DNA of 64,000 bases, from NCBI RefSeq assembly GCF_000156375.1, contig NZ_DS996359.1:345941-409940 (forward strand), in the 5' to 3' direction. Under the pieces are notes generated by a model that did no database searches, was not told where the DNA came from, and was given only the letters and a program-made list of their open reading frames with translations. The position numbers were made by a program, and so were the translations under genes. This DNA comes from Desulfovibrio piger ATCC 29098 (GTDB lineage Bacteria; Desulfobacterota; Desulfovibrionia; Desulfovibrionales; Desulfovibrionaceae). Below are positions 37,047 through 50,584 of this stretch, piece after piece (positions within the stretch are counted from its first letter, which is position 1; each line of letters begins with the position of its first letter).

Positions 37047-39056
37047 TCAGCGGCGACGGCGCTTGGGAAGATCGTTGCTGTCGTTGGTCATGCCCGGCAG
37101 GGGACCCGAGGCGGAGCCCAGCATCCTGCCGGCGGGCTGGGGCGCTTCCGGGGCCCTGTAGCCGGGCGCGGCGGTATCCGGCCCGAAAAGATATTCGTAG
37201 ACTTTTTTGGCCACGGGCCCGGCCACGCTGGAACCGCCGCCGCCGTGTTCCACCATGACGATGACCACATAGGTCTTGCCGTTCTTGCTGCCCCAGGTGG
37301 CGATCCAGGCATGGTCGCGGTGCAGGTAGGCCAGCTCCGCGGTACGCAGACGGCGGTCGTTGGCGGTCATCTTCAGCTTGGTCACCTGGGCCGTACCGGT
37401 CTTGCCGCCCATGTCGGCATCGTGGCGGCCCACCACCTTGGCCGTACCGCCCCCGGCCGTGCGGCGCATGGCCTGGACCACGAAGCGCAGGTGGCTCAGC
37501 TCGGCGGGGATGCGGCCGCGCACCTCGCGGGGGGCATCTTCCAGCAGCTGGGGCTTGAGCAGGTCGCCGCCGTTGAGCATGGCCGACACGTAGACGGCCA
37601 TCTGGATGGGCGTGACCAGGGTGAAACCCTGACCGATGGAGGTGTTGAAGGTATCGCCGCGCACCCAGACCTGTTTGCGGTAGCGCTGCTTCCAGTCGCG
37701 CGAGGGCACCAGGCCCGAACGTTCGTGGGGCAGGTCCACCCCGGTGGGACGGCCGAAGCCGCATTGCTTGGCAAAGGCCGAGATCTTGTCGATGCCCAGG
37801 CGCTCGGCCATGATGTAGTAGTACACGTCGCAGGAGTTGATGAGCGACTGCTCCAGCGTCTGGCTGCCGTGGCCGCCGCGCCGCCAGCAGCGGAAGATCT
37901 GGTTGCCCAGCTTGGTCTGGCCGCCGCAAAAGACGGTCTCACGGGGATCCACGCCGTTCTCCAGGAAGAACACGGCCATGAGCAGCTTCCAGACCGATCC
38001 GGGCGGGTAGACGCTCTGGATGACGCGGTTCTGCAGGGGATAGCGCTTGCTGGTGCGCAGGGCCTCCCAGTCGCGGCGGGAGATGCCCGAGGCGAACAAA
38101 TTGTTGTCGTAGGCCGGGGAGGTCACCAGCGCGCGCAGCTTGCCGGTGTCCGGCTCCATGACCACCACGCAGCCCGCCTCGCCGGCAAGGGCGTCCCAGG
38201 CGGCCTGCTGCAGGTCGCGGTCCAGCGAAAGGGCCAGCTCCTGCCCGGCGCTGGGGGCCTCGCTCAGGCTCTTGGCCAGCATACGCCCGTGGGCGTCCAC
38301 TTCCATCTGGTACAGGCCCTTGTGGCCGCGCAGGCGCTTTTCCAGCTCCAGTTCCAGACCGGCCTTGCCCACCAGGTCGCCCATGGCAAGGTCGGGGTCC
38401 TTCTCCATCTCGGCGCTGTTGGCTTCGGCCACATAGCCCAGCACATGGGCGAAGAGGTCTTTTTCGGGATAGTAGCGGTTGGTGCGGACCATGATCTCCA
38501 GACCGGGCCAGTTGACCAGCTCGGCCTCGATGCGGGCCACCTGGCCGAAGTCCAGACCGGAGACCAGCGGCAGGGCCTCGAAGGGCTTGGTCTTGAAGCG
38601 GTCCTGGTTGTAGCGGTTCTGGAGCTGCTCCAGGGGCGTGTCCGTCCACTGGCTGATCTGGGCCAGGGTGGCGGGGATGTCCGGGCAGTCCTCGCGGATG
38701 ATGGCCAGGCCGTAGGCCGTGCGGTTGTCGGCCAGGATATTGCCGTGGTCGTCGAAGATGCGGCCGCGCGGGGCGAAGATGCGCTCCGTGCGCAGGCGGT
38801 TCTTCTGGGCCTGCGTGGTCATCTCCGGCCCGAGATGGAGCTGGAGGTACCAGAAGCGGGTGACGAAGACGAAAAAGAAGATGCCCACCAGCACCTGCAG
38901 GAGCAGGATACCGCTGCGCGGCGGCTGGTAGCGTTCGCTTTCCACCTGTATGGTCAGCCAGGAACGCCAGTTCTTGCGCTTGCGGCGGGGAGCCTCCGTC
39001 AGGGGAGAGGCCGGTTCCGGAGCGGCAGAGGGGATGATGCGCCTATTCTTCGTCAT
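37047..39056 (-). CDS. mrdA: Penicillin-binding protein 2 (peptidoglycan transpeptidase)
   Basis: The 669-residue class-B PBP has an N-terminal membrane anchor (about 45-65), a dimerisation part, and the transpeptidase with the active-site SVWK tetrad in YPPGSVWKLL, SCD as the second motif, and KTGTAQV as the third. It cross-links side-wall peptidoglycan with RodA. The start overlaps mreD by 14 bases. A C-terminal tail rich in Pro, Arg and Lys follows the catalytic domain. Confidence 0.95.
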   Translation of the reverse strand: MTKNRRIIPSAAPEPASPLTEAPRRKRKNWRSWLTIQVESERYQPPRSGILLLQVLVGIFFFVFVTRFWYLQLHLGPEMTTQAQKNRLRTERIFAPRGRIFDDHGNILADNRTAYGLAIIREDCPDIPATLAQISQWTDTPLEQLQNRYNQDRFKTKPFEALPLVSGLDFGQVARIEAELVNWPGLEIMVRTNRYYPEKDLFAHVLGYVAEANSAEMEKDPDLAMGDLVGKAGLELELEKRLRGHKGLYQMEVDAHGRMLAKSLSEAPSAGQELALSLDRDLQQAAWDALAGEAGCVVVMEPDTGKLRALVTSPAYDNNLFASGISRRDWEALRTSKRYPLQNRVIQSVYPPGSVWKLLMAVFFLENGVDPRETVFCGGQTKLGNQIFRCWRRGGHGSQTLEQSLINSCDVYYYIMAERLGIDKISAFAKQCGFGRPTGVDLPHERSGLVPSRDWKQRYRKQVWVRGDTFNTSIGQGFTLVTPIQMAVYVSAMLNGGDLLKPQLLEDAPREVRGRIPAELSHLRFVVQAMRRTAGGGTAKVVGRHDADMGGKTGTAQVTKLKMTANDRRLRTAELAYLHRDHAWIATWGSKNGKTYVVIVMVEHGGGGSSVAGPVAKKVYEYLFGPDTAAPGYRAPEAPQPAGRMLGSASGPLPGMTNDSNDLPKRRRR

Positions 39057-39513
39057 GCGAACATGCCAGGGGCCGCGTGGCCGTCAAAAGCAACCAGGCC
39101 ACGGGCAGGTAAAGGGCCTGAATCAGGCTCCTGTCCAGAAATTCCTGCGGATCGAAATGCACGGCATAGAGCGGGGAGAACAGCCAGCCCAGGCCGAAGC
39201 AGGCACCGCCCAGGCAGATGGAGAGCAGCAGCACGAGGAAGAAGTTCCCCAGGCCCAGCAGCCAGCGCAACAGGCGGTAGATCAGGCAGACCAGCGCGTA
39301 CCAGACGATGGTGGCCCCGAAGGGGCTCGTGCCGATGCCTTCCTGCAGCAGGACGAAGAGCGGCAGCAGCCAGCAAAGGTTTTTGTAGTCCCTTTCCTGC
39401 AACAGGATGACCAGCCCCACCACCAGGGCATCGAGGCAGGGGACGAGGCTTTGCACGCAGATGCCCAGGGCCACGAAGCACAGCCACCAGAAGATGTTGC
39501 GCACGGCCTGCAT
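39043..39513 (-). CDS. mreD: Rod-shape protein MreD
   Basis: A 156-residue membrane protein with five hydrophobic helices and a short Cys-containing tail; the length and place between mreC and mrdA fit MreD, which is poorly conserved. It starts four bases after the mreC stop. It likely links MreB filaments to the elongasome. Confidence 0.85.
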   Translation of the reverse strand: MQAVRNIFWWLCFVALGICVQSLVPCLDALVVGLVILLQERDYKNLCWLLPLFVLLQEGIGTSPFGATIVWYALVCLIYRLLRWLLGLGNFFLVLLLSICLGGACFGLGWLFSPLYAVHFDPQEFLDRSLIQALYLPVAWLLLTATRPLACSHDEE

Positions 39514-39516
39514 GGG

Positions 39517-40407
39517 CTAGCGCTCCCTTTTGGGGGGCCGGGGCGGGCCCACGAAGTCCGGGGCAGGCTCGCTGGGGCGCAGGGGCCGGTTGATGCCGCT
39601 GGGCTCCAGCAGCAGCACTTCTTCCAGACGGCGCACGTCCACCAGGGGCCGGGCCGTGACGGCCAGGAACTGGGTGGAGTCCGAAGGGGCCACGCTGTCC
39701 ACGGTGGCCACGGGGATGCCCTTGGGATACTTGCCGTCCAGGCCGGAGGTGATGAGGATCTCCCCGGAGGTCACCGGGGCGTCGCGTTCCACGAAGCCCA
39801 CTTCCAGCGGCTGTTCCAGGCCCTGTCCGCTCAGGATGCCGGCCGAGCGGCTCTGCTGGGCGAACACGGCGATGCGGCTGCCCGGGTCGGTGATGAGCAG
39901 GACCGTGGCGGCATGGGGGCTGGCCCGCAGCACGCGGCCCACAAGGCCCATATTGGTGACGATGGGGGTGCCGGGGCGGGCTCCCGAGGTGTAGCCCCGG
40001 TTGATGGTGATGCTGTCCTGGATGGCGTTGGGGCCCATGCGTCCGGCCAGGATGCGGGCGCCCACGGGCTTCCAGGCGCTGTCCACGGGCAGCTGCACCA
40101 GCTCGCGCAGCCGGGCCAGTTCCGCCAGATCCTCACCGTGGGAGACGATGCGGGCCTGCAGTTCGGCCACCTGGGCGCGCAGGCGCTCGTTCTCTTCGCG
40201 CACGCCCACCAGATCCACATAGCGCCGCCAGGCGTCCATGACGCTGCCCTTGACGGAATCGAAGGTACCCAGCACCGTGCCGCTCATCTCCAGACCGACG
40301 TTGGCGGCGATGTCATCGAGCGTGTGCGTGCGCTGGTTCCAGGAATACATGCCCAGAAACAGCACCAGAAGGCCGCCCGCCATGAGGAGAAAGCGTCGGA
40401 ATGTCAC
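39517..40407 (-). CDS. mreC: Rod-shape protein MreC
   Basis: MreC is a periplasmic scaffold of the elongasome. After an N-terminal membrane helix (MAGGLLVLFLGMY), a coiled-coil (VGVREENERLRAQVAELQARI) leads to the beta domain with GARILAG, ITINRGYTSGARPGTPIVTNMGLVGRV and TSGLDGKYPKGIPVATV. A Pro/Arg tail ends it. The start is uncertain: the GTG at 40407 is preferred, but the ATG at 40383 is possible. Confidence 0.92.
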   Translation of the reverse strand: MTFRRFLLMAGGLLVLFLGMYSWNQRTHTLDDIAANVGLEMSGTVLGTFDSVKGSVMDAWRRYVDLVGVREENERLRAQVAELQARIVSHGEDLAELARLRELVQLPVDSAWKPVGARILAGRMGPNAIQDSITINRGYTSGARPGTPIVTNMGLVGRVLRASPHAATVLLITDPGSRIAVFAQQSRSAGILSGQGLEQPLEVGFVERDAPVTSGEILITSGLDGKYPKGIPVATVDSVAPSDSTQFLAVTARPLVDVRRLEEVLLLEPSGINRPLRPSEPAPDFVGPPRPPKRER

Positions 40408-40488
40408 AGTGGCACCCGTGAGAGCAGCAGGAAAAAAAAGGACGGCCGTGCCGGAAAAAGGCGACGGGCCGTCCTGCACTTGCAAAGA

Positions 40489-41694
<1,206 letters not shown>

Positions 41695-41787
41695 CTAAAA
41701 TGGGCTTGAAGTCAAGCTGTTGCGGACACAGTACAAATTTTTTCTCCCGTCCGCGCACCGAAAAAATCCGCTAAAAAGGCGTGAATC

Positions 41788-42726
41788 ATGCTGCTTTGGC
41801 ATACCCTGGCCACCTATTTCCGGCGCAAATACGGCGTCCGGGTGCAAAAAATTCCACTGGATGCGGGCGCCACCTGCCCCAACCGGGACGGCACGCTCTC
41901 CGCGCGGGGCTGCATCTTCTGCAACGACAGCGGCTCCGGTTCCGGCATGGGCCTGCGCGGCCTCGACCTGCGCGCCCAGTGGGACGCCTGGTACACAAAA
42001 TACACCACCACGGACAGCGACCGCCTGTTCATGGCCTATCTGCAATCCTTTTCCAATACCTACGGCCCGGCCTCCCGTCTGGCCCGCCTGCTGGAGCAGG
42101 TGGCGGCCCTGCCCGGCTGCCGGGGCGTCGCCGTGGGCACGCGGCCGGACTGTCTGGATGACGAAAAACTGGCCCTGCTGGCCGGTTGCGGACTGGACGA
42201 GGTCTGGCTGGAGCTGGGCCTCCAGACCTGCCGGGACGATACCCTGCGCCGCATCAACCGCGGCCACACGGCACGTCAGGCCGAAGAGGCCGTGCGCGCC
42301 GCCCTGGATGCCGGGCTGCTGGTCTGCGGGCACCTCATGGCCGGGCTGCCGGGCGAGGACGAGAAGGATTTCCTCCACGGCGTGGACTGGGCCGTCTCGC
42401 TGGGCATGCAGGGCCTCAAGCTGCACAACGTCTATGTGCCGCAGGGCACGGAGCTGGCCCGGCAGTGGCAGGCGGGCGGCTACCGCCCTCTGGCCCGGGA
42501 CGAGTATGTGGACATGCTGTGCGCCGCCCTGCCGCGCATCCCTTCCACCGTGGTCATGCAGCGCATCCAGGCCGACCCCGCGCCGGGAGAACTGCTGGCG
42601 CCCGCCTGGGCCCTGGAAAAGAGGGGCATCATCACGGATCTACGCCGCGCCATGGCCGCCCGCGGCCTCTGGCAGGGCTGCCGCGCCGACGCCACGGAGG
42701 CCCGGCCGGAGTGGTTCGGGGGCTAG
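41788..42726 (+). CDS. Radical SAM protein of the TIGR01212/YhcC type
   Basis: The 312-residue protein has a radical-SAM cysteine arrangement with the unusually long first gap, CPNRDGTLSARGCIFCN (C-x12-C-x2-C), plus GLQTCRDDTLRRINRGH and HLMAGLPGEDEKDF segments of the YhcC family. The reaction is unknown. It is divergent from mreB. Hairpin copy E begins within 15 bases after the stop. Confidence 0.85.
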   Translation: MLLWHTLATYFRRKYGVRVQKIPLDAGATCPNRDGTLSARGCIFCNDSGSGSGMGLRGLDLRAQWDAWYTKYTTTDSDRLFMAYLQSFSNTYGPASRLARLLEQVAALPGCRGVAVGTRPDCLDDEKLALLAGCGLDEVWLELGLQTCRDDTLRRINRGHTARQAEEAVRAALDAGLLVCGHLMAGLPGEDEKDFLHGVDWAVSLGMQGLKLHNVYVPQGTELARQWQAGGYRPLARDEYVDMLCAALPRIPSTVVMQRIQADPAPGELLAPAWALEKRGIITDLRRAMAARGLWQGCRADATEARPEWFGG

Positions 42727-42730
42727 GGGA

Positions 42731-42826
42731 TAGCAAAGGACTTTTTTGAGGGGGCGGGGGAACTTTTTCTGGCGGGAAAAAGTCCCCCCGCCCCCTCACC
42801 CCCCCCGCCCCTTCAAAAACCGCTCA
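42731..42826 (+). repeat. Dispersed 3'-hairpin element, copy E
   Basis: The arms 42748-42768 and 42777-42797 pair as the GGGGGCGGGGGAAC subtype. The C-rich tail ends TTCAAAAACCGCTC. Confidence 0.88.
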
Positions 42827-42913
42827 TAGGATCAATGACAGGGGAGGGAAAATGGTCAAAGGCATCTCTTGGATAAGGGGCTCCAAGATAAAACAATTTT
42901 GAGTTAGAATAAA

Positions 42914-43186
42914 TTATTCAAGGTGGGCTAGCTCTTCTATAATGTCTTTAAATTTTGAATTGTTACTTGATAAAATGTACTGCTGGCTTATTTTATATGA
43001 AAATTCTGTGGCAATGTGCGAAAAAGAATTGCCACTTTTCTTTTTTAAAGCGATAATTTCTTTTGCAATAGAGCTAAAGTTGATATAAAGTAGTTTATTT
43101 GTTTCGTTAAAAGAATTGTTGTACTCGTCTACACAGTAAATAGCAGTCATAATTGCTACTATTTCATCCTGTGTTGTTGCATGCAT
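42914..43186 (-). CDS. AT-rich hypothetical protein, second gene of the cassette
   Basis: The 90-residue product is soluble-looking, rich in Asn, Ser, Ile and Lys, with helical stretches (IAKEIIALKKKSG, KFKDIIEELAHLE). I recognise no family. Base composition is far below that of the flanking genes, so it is probably acquired. Its ATG lies within the end of the upstream gene (28-base overlap), so it is likely translated from the same transcript. Confidence 0.6.
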   Translation of the reverse strand: MHATTQDEIVAIMTAIYCVDEYNNSFNETNKLLYINFSSIAKEIIALKKKSGNSFSHIATEFSYKISQQYILSSNNSKFKDIIEELAHLE

Positions 43187-43518
43187 AATGTCGATGATAC
43201 ATCTTTTTTTATCTGGTATAAATCGTAATCATTTATTTTTACGTTATTGTTTTTTAAAAGTTCGTCGATAATTAAAAAAGAAAGTACAAATAAGTAGTTA
43301 TATACAAGGTGATAGCTTATCTTGTTGTTTTTTATATTATTATCTGTCATAATCTGCTCACCTAAATCATGAAAAATATATCCAAGTATAGGCGAGTTTG
43401 TGTCTGCTCTAGGTATGTTTTGCTGTTCTTGAGATAACTTTTTTTTTCTCGCTTTTTCAAGTTTTTTAATTACTAAATATACAATAATTATTGTAATGAT
43501 ACTATATAAAGTTTCCAT
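43159..43518 (-). CDS. AT-rich hypothetical membrane-anchored protein, first gene of the cassette
   Basis: The 119-residue product has an N-terminal membrane helix (LYSIITIIIVYLVIKKL) followed by a basic segment and a C-terminal helical part with LVYNYLFVLSFLIIDELL, possibly a second helix. No family is recognised. AGGGGG lies close before the ATG at 43518, and a TTGACA/TATAAT-type promoter is seen just upstream. The strong AT content signals foreign origin. Confidence 0.65.
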   Translation of the reverse strand: METLYSIITIIIVYLVIKKLEKARKKKLSQEQQNIPRADTNSPILGYIFHDLGEQIMTDNNIKNNKISYHLVYNYLFVLSFLIIDELLKNNNVKINDYDLYQIKKDVSSTLCMQQHRMK

Positions 43519-43558
43519 ATGTTTTCCCCCTATGCTAATTTAGTAGTTTTTATTATTA

Positions 43559-43589
43559 ATTATATGTAGTCTTTTGCCTTGCATGTCAA
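43559..43589 (-). promoter_or_regulatory. Promoter of the AT-rich cassette
   Basis: On the minus strand: TTGACA (43584-43589), a 19-base spacer, TATAAT (43559-43564). Its -35 touches the -35 of the coaX promoter. Confidence 0.6.
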
Positions 43590-43607
43590 GATATTGTTTG
43601 GCATACT
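43579..43607 (+). promoter_or_regulatory. Promoter of coaX
   Basis: TTGCAT (43579-43584), 17 bases, CATACT (43602-43607). Confidence 0.55.
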
Positions 43608-43659
43608 TTCTGCCTGCGGATTCCTGTGCGCGGGGCATCTGTTCCCCAAGGAGTATGAC

Positions 43660-45953
<2,294 letters not shown>

Positions 45954-45995
45954 TCCGGCAGACGCAGGCTCGTCCTGCCTCATCCGTATTCCTAA

Positions 45996-46018
45996 GGGGG
46001 CCGCAAGGCCCCCTTTTT
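45996..46018 (+). terminator. Intrinsic terminator of eno
   Basis: GGGGGCC-GCAA-GGCCCCC followed by TTTTT. Confidence 0.95.
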
Positions 46019-46044
46019 CATGCGGCAGGGAGCCCTGCCAAGAC

Positions 46045-46081
46045 AAAAGCGCCGTCTTCCCGGAAGGGAAGACGGCGCTTT
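46045..46081 (-). terminator. Bidirectional terminator downstream of the EAL gene
   Basis: AAAGCGCCGTCTTCCC pairs perfectly with GGGAAGACGGCGCTTT across four bases, and is flanked by A and T runs. Confidence 0.8.
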
Positions 46082-46147
46082 GCATCTGGGGAGAGTATCG
46101 GGAGGCGCCCTTCCCCGCCGGGGAAAAGGGCCCCCCGGATCAGTGCG

Positions 46148-49100
46148 TTATTTTTGCTCCAGATCGTGGGCATCCACGTAGGCGTCGAAGGTCTCCATGT
46201 TCATGGGCGGGGAGAAGAGATAGCCCTGCCCGTACTTGCAGTGTGAGGCAAGGAGCTTTTGCAGCTGCTCTTCCGTCTCCACGCCCTCGCAGAGGATCTC
46301 GATGCCGAGGCGCCGGGCCATGTCCACGAGCGAGGAGATGATGATCCAGACGGAGCGCTGCTTGTCCTGCCCGGGAGCCAGGAAGGCCCGGTCCAGCTTG
46401 ATGGTGTCGAAGCCGAAGGAATGCAGCATGGCCATGGAGGAATAGCCCTTGCCGAAATCGTCGAGGCTCAGGCCGATACCTGCCCGGCGCAGGGCATCCA
46501 GGGTGCGGATGAAGGCTTCTTCATCCAGCCAGGCCATGCTTTCCGTGACCTCCACATGCAGCAGGTGGGTGGGCACGTCGTGACGGGACGCGATGGTAAG
46601 GACGGTCTCGACATAGTTGTCGTGGAAGAACAGGGCCTTGGACTGGTTGATGCTGATGGGGGGCACCTTTTTGCCTTCGTCCAGGCGGCGACGTATCCAG
46701 GCGCAGACCGTATCCAGGACGAAAAGGTCCAGTTCGCGGATGAAGCCGTTCTGTTCGAACAGGGGGATGAACTCGTCGGGGTAGACCATCTTCCCGTCCG
46801 GGCCCTGCCAGCGGATGAGGGCCTCGGCCCCGTGCAGACGCCGGTCCGCAAGGCAGAGCTGGGGCTGCATGAAGACAGTGAATTCCCCGCGCTCCAGGGC
46901 ATTGACCATACGGTTCTCGATGTCGTTGGCCTTGAGCTGGCGGGCCCCGATGAGCTCGTTATAGATCAGGAACTGCGACCGGTAGCCGCCGGAAGCGATG
47001 CTGGCTTCCGCCGTTTCGGCATAGAGCAGATAGCGGGAGACGAATCGCTCGGATTCGTTGACGTTTTTCCCTGTCCCCGGCGTGGGCTGAGGTTCGCTTT
47101 CTTCCATGTCGGCGCCGTTGCGGATGACGTAGACGCCGCAGGAGAAGCTCACCGGGCGCTGGTACAGCTTGCGGGCCATGTCCGCGACGCTGAACAGTTC
47201 TTCCATGCGCTGGGTGAAGCTCGTCTCGTCAGGGCATTTCCACAGCAGGAGATACTGTCCCGAGCCGCTGTAGGCGGCCAGTTCCCCCTGACGGCTGCGC
47301 AGGGCGAACTCGCGGTTGCAGAAGCGGATCAGGCTGTCCCCGGTGCGCAGGCCGCAGGCCCGGTTGATGAGCTTGAGTTTGCGGATGTTGACCGTGCACA
47401 GGTAATGGCAGCGTGGGTCCTTTTGCAGGATCTTGGCCGCATCCATAAGGAACCTTGCCCGGTTGGGGCCCTGCGTCACGGGGTCGGTGAGCGCTGCCGC
47501 GCGGAGCGCGGCCAGGCGCCGCCTGTTGTGGCGCAGGACGAGGAGCACGATCAGGACCAGCAGCAGGCCGAGGCCGCAGAGCGTCTCCACAAGGTTCCGG
47601 CGCAGGAAACGGTGGATGATGTCCATCAGGGAGTCCGGCGCGGCGGAGAGGAGCAGGGCATCGATGGTGGCCGTGGTGGTGGAGGTGATGACCTTGTCCA
47701 GCACGGAGGTCACGAAGGGCGAGGCATGGGGCGAGATGCCCAGTGCCATGGGATACATGGCCCGGGTGGGGAGCAGCAGACCGTCCTTGGGCGGGTCGTC
47801 CTGGAGGGCGGCGGCGGGATAGGGCCAGAGGTAGACGTCCAGCTCCCCTTTTTCAAAGGCTGTGCGGCAGGCGTCGATATTGGGGAAGATCTTGGGGATG
47901 TCCTCGGGATAGGCGCTCTGGTAGGCCAGCATCACGCTGCGCATCTCGCTGGTGAAGCCCACGGTGCAGGCCTGGCCGGGGATCTTTTTGTCATGGAGCC
48001 GTCCCACCACCGTGATGGGCGCGTTATAGAAGATCCTGCCCGAAAAGATGTTCTGGCTGCGCAGGAAAGAGAGCTTGGGATAGACATCGGGCATGATGTC
48101 CGCCGTACCGTCGGCCAGCGCCTTGAGACAGGCATCATAGGAGGGCTGGGGAAGGAACTCGAAGCGGATGCCGCTCTGGCGTTCCAGCATCTTCAGGAAC
48201 GCATACAGGAAATTGCCCCCGTGCTTGGGGTCCATCATGTCCTGTCCGCGGCTGTAGGCCACGCGGATGACAGGCTTGGTGGCCAGCCAGCGGCTCTCGG
48301 AACGCGTGAAGACCACGGGCACGTCCGAGGAGATGTTGAGGTAGCTGTCGTACAGGCGGGCCAGATAGGTGGGGTGGTTCAGCAGGATCTGGCGCATGGC
48401 CTCGTTGAGCGGGTCCATGATCTCATTGTCGTCCTTGCGGGTGACGAAAAAGAAAGGATCCGTGGAGATGGTGGCCACCACCTTGGTACCCTTGCCCTGG
48501 AGGACGCCGTCCACATAGCCGTCGATGCGGCCGTCGGCCAGGGCCTGGGACATCTCATGGCTTTCCTCAAAGAACAGCGTTTTGAAGGTAAACCCGTTCT
48601 GGGCGGCAAAACGCTGCATCACGTCATATTGGAGGGAATCGGTGAAAAAGCCGATGCGCATGCCGTTGAAGGCTTCCAGATCCATATAATGCATGTCGCT
48701 TGTACTGGAGACATGCAGGCAGGTGTTCTCATACCCGGCGCGCAGTTTGGAAAAGCTGTAGAGGTGGGCGCGTTCCGGCGTGAAACTGATGCCGCAGGAA
48801 AGGTCGATGGTGCCGTCATTCAGCCGCTGGGCCAGCTCGTCGAAGCGGATCTTGACCCATTCGTATTCCCAGCCCGTATAGCGCGAGACGGCCGTGAGCA
48901 GGGCTATGGCATAGCCGGAAAGATGCTCGCCTTCCCCTTCAAAAACGCCGTGCTGGTCGAAGTAGCCCACGCGGATGATTCTGGACGCTTTATAGTTGGC
49001 AGCGATGTCTTCGGGAGAGAAAAAGTGGAAAGTCGTCCTGTTCAGGGGCAGGCCCGTGTCCACTTGGGCAGAGGCCTGCCCGGAGGAGGCGGAGAAAGCT

Positions 49101-49156
49101 CCCTGGGGAAAAGCCAGGAGCAGGCAAAGCAGGAAAAGCAGGAAAGTTCGGAGCAT
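46148..49156 (-). CDS. Periplasmic-sensor c-di-GMP phosphodiesterase (two solute-binding domains, degenerate GGDEF, EAL)
   Basis: The 1002-residue protein has a signal peptide (1-22), two bacterial solute-binding-type-3 domains (about 55-285 and 295-515), a membrane helix (about 532-555), a GGDEF-like domain whose active-site motif is replaced by SGSGQY (about 560-720), and an EAL domain (about 745-990). The EAL part keeps [37 protein letters not shown] and EGVETEEQ, so it probably hydrolyses c-di-GMP. Ligands in the periplasm, such as amino acids, may control the enzyme. It stands alone, divergent from folD. Confidence 0.93.
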   Translation of the reverse strand: MLRTFLLFLLCLLLAFPQGAFSASSGQASAQVDTGLPLNRTTFHFFSPEDIAANYKASRIIRVGYFDQHGVFEGEGEHLSGYAIALLTAVSRYTGWEYEWVKIRFDELAQRLNDGTIDLSCGISFTPERAHLYSFSKLRAGYENTCLHVSSTSDMHYMDLEAFNGMRIGFFTDSLQYDVMQRFAAQNGFTFKTLFFEESHEMSQALADGRIDGYVDGVLQGKGTKVVATISTDPFFFVTRKDDNEIMDPLNEAMRQILLNHPTYLARLYDSYLNISSDVPVVFTRSESRWLATKPVIRVAYSRGQDMMDPKHGGNFLYAFLKMLERQSGIRFEFLPQPSYDACLKALADGTADIMPDVYPKLSFLRSQNIFSGRIFYNAPITVVGRLHDKKIPGQACTVGFTSEMRSVMLAYQSAYPEDIPKIFPNIDACRTAFEKGELDVYLWPYPAAALQDDPPKDGLLLPTRAMYPMALGISPHASPFVTSVLDKVITSTTTATIDALLLSAAPDSLMDIIHRFLRRNLVETLCGLGLLLVLIVLLVLRHNRRRLAALRAAALTDPVTQGPNRARFLMDAAKILQKDPRCHYLCTVNIRKLKLINRACGLRTGDSLIRFCNREFALRSRQGELAAYSGSGQYLLLWKCPDETSFTQRMEELFSVADMARKLYQRPVSFSCGVYVIRNGADMEESEPQPTPGTGKNVNESERFVSRYLLYAETAEASIASGGYRSQFLIYNELIGARQLKANDIENRMVNALERGEFTVFMQPQLCLADRRLHGAEALIRWQGPDGKMVYPDEFIPLFEQNGFIRELDLFVLDTVCAWIRRRLDEGKKVPPISINQSKALFFHDNYVETVLTIASRHDVPTHLLHVEVTESMAWLDEEAFIRTLDALRRAGIGLSLDDFGKGYSSMAMLHSFGFDTIKLDRAFLAPGQDKQRSVWIIISSLVDMARRLGIEILCEGVETEEQLQKLLASHCKYGQGYLFSPPMNMETFDAYVDAHDLEQK

Positions 49157-49312
49157 GGTACGTTCTCACATCATGCCACCGCATGGGGGGCCATGGCATC
49201 AACGGCAAAAACTCCCTGGAGCAGGAAGGGCCGTACAAAGGTCGAATGTACAACGCATCATGCACGGAGCGCAAGGCGCTCCGGTGGCATATGGTCGAGG
49301 GATGTCGCGGAC

Positions 49313-49341
49313 TTGAGCTTGGCGCGCTCCCGGAGTATACT
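49313..49341 (+). promoter_or_regulatory. Sigma-70 promoter of folD with overlapping palindrome
   Basis: TTGAGC (49313-49318), 17 bases, TATACT (49336-49341). The -10 lies inside the perfect 14-base palindrome CGGAGTATACTCCG (49331-49344). Confidence 0.65.
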
Positions 49342-49392
49342 CCGCCCCTTCCACGCGCCGGCCCCGGCGCCAACGTCAGCCACGAGGTCGCC

Positions 49393-50247
49393 ATGATCCT
49401 TATTGATGGAAAGCAGACTGCCCGCGATATCCGCGCGGAACTCAAGGCCCAGGTGGAGGCCGCCGTGTCGGCCGGCCGCCGCGCTCCCGGCCTGGCCGTG
49501 ATCCTGGTGGGAGAAGATCCCGCATCGCAGGTCTATGTGCGCAACAAGGAACGTGCCTGCGCCGAGGCGGGCATCCTTTCCTTCCCTTACCGGCTGCCTG
49601 CCGATACCACGCAGGAGGCCCTGCTGGCCCTCATCGCCGAGCTCAACGGTCGTGACGACGTGGACGGCATCCTTTTGCAGCTGCCCCTGCCCAAACATCT
49701 TTCCGCCTCCGCCTGCCTGCTGGCCATCGACCCGGCCAAGGACGTGGACGGTTTCCATCCCGAGAACGTGGGGCGCCTTTCCCTCAATCTGCCCGGCATG
49801 GTCTCGTGCACGCCGGCGGGCGTCATCGAGCTGTTGCGCCGCTACAATCTGCCCACCCGCGGCAAGAAGGCCGTAGTGCTGGGCCGTTCGGACATCGTGG
49901 GCAAGCCCCTGGCCCTGCTGCTGGCCCGTCCCGGCGAGTTCGGCGACGCCACGGTGACCCTGTGCCATTCCCGTACGCCCGATCTGGCGGCGGAATGCCG
50001 CAGCGCGGATTTCCTCTTCCTTGCCATCGGCCGTCCGCGCATGATCACGGGCGACATGGTGCGTGAAGGCGCCGTGATCATCGACGTGGGCATCAACCGT
50101 ACGGACGACGGCCTGTGCGGCGACGCGGACTTCGAATCCGTGAGCAAGAAGGCCGCGGCCATCACGCCCGTGCCCGGTGGCGTGGGCCCCATGACCATCG
50201 CCATGCTGCTGAAGAATACCGTCCAGGCCTGGGAAAGCCGTGCGTAA
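49393..50247 (+). CDS. folD: Bifunctional methylenetetrahydrofolate dehydrogenase/methenyl-THF cyclohydrolase
   Basis: FolD supplies 10-formyl-THF, which the AICAR transformylase encoded at 9259 uses. The 284-residue protein has [23 protein letters not shown] (catalytic Lys), [34 protein letters not shown] and [19 protein letters not shown]. The start at 49393 follows GAGG by six bases. The open frame extends upstream to 49183 but lies over the promoter. Confidence 0.97.
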   Translation: MILIDGKQTARDIRAELKAQVEAAVSAGRRAPGLAVILVGEDPASQVYVRNKERACAEAGILSFPYRLPADTTQEALLALIAELNGRDDVDGILLQLPLPKHLSASACLLAIDPAKDVDGFHPENVGRLSLNLPGMVSCTPAGVIELLRRYNLPTRGKKAVVLGRSDIVGKPLALLLARPGEFGDATVTLCHSRTPDLAAECRSADFLFLAIGRPRMITGDMVREGAVIIDVGINRTDDGLCGDADFESVSKKAAAITPVPGGVGPMTIAMLLKNTVQAWESRA

Positions 50248-50584
50248 CGGCCCTGCCGTGGCCTGAGCCCGATGTATGGGGAAGGAACGCGTCCTGCGTC
50301 CTTCCCTTTTTTTCGTCATGCCGGGGGCCGGAGGAAAGCTCGGCCCGGTGTTGCTGCGGCTTTGCGCCGGGAATGGGGACGGAGCTCCTGTGTCCCTGTG
50401 CTCCCGCTTGGCCCGGAAGGCTGGGGCGGGAACTCCGGCGGCAGGCTGGAAAGGCGCCGTCCCGCAGGCAAACCATGGCGGGAGAGGGCAGAGAGGCATG
50501 TGCGGTGCTGCCGGGCTCCGGTGAACAAAGAGCCGTGTCCCGGTAGACCGTGACGATGGCAAACAGGAAAGGAGGAGACGCATC
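50248..50584. other. Intergenic region after folD
   Basis: It holds the folD terminator and, from about 50315 to 50584, no recognised gene. Confidence 0.5.
50278..50313 (+). terminator. Intrinsic terminator of folD
   Basis: GGGGAAGGA pairs with TCCTTCCC across about 12 bases, followed by seven T. Confidence 0.88.

Noticed and set aside
46259-49396. A plus-strand open frame of about 1045 codons
   Set aside because: It is the antisense frame of the EAL receptor gene, whose domains are clear on the minus strand.
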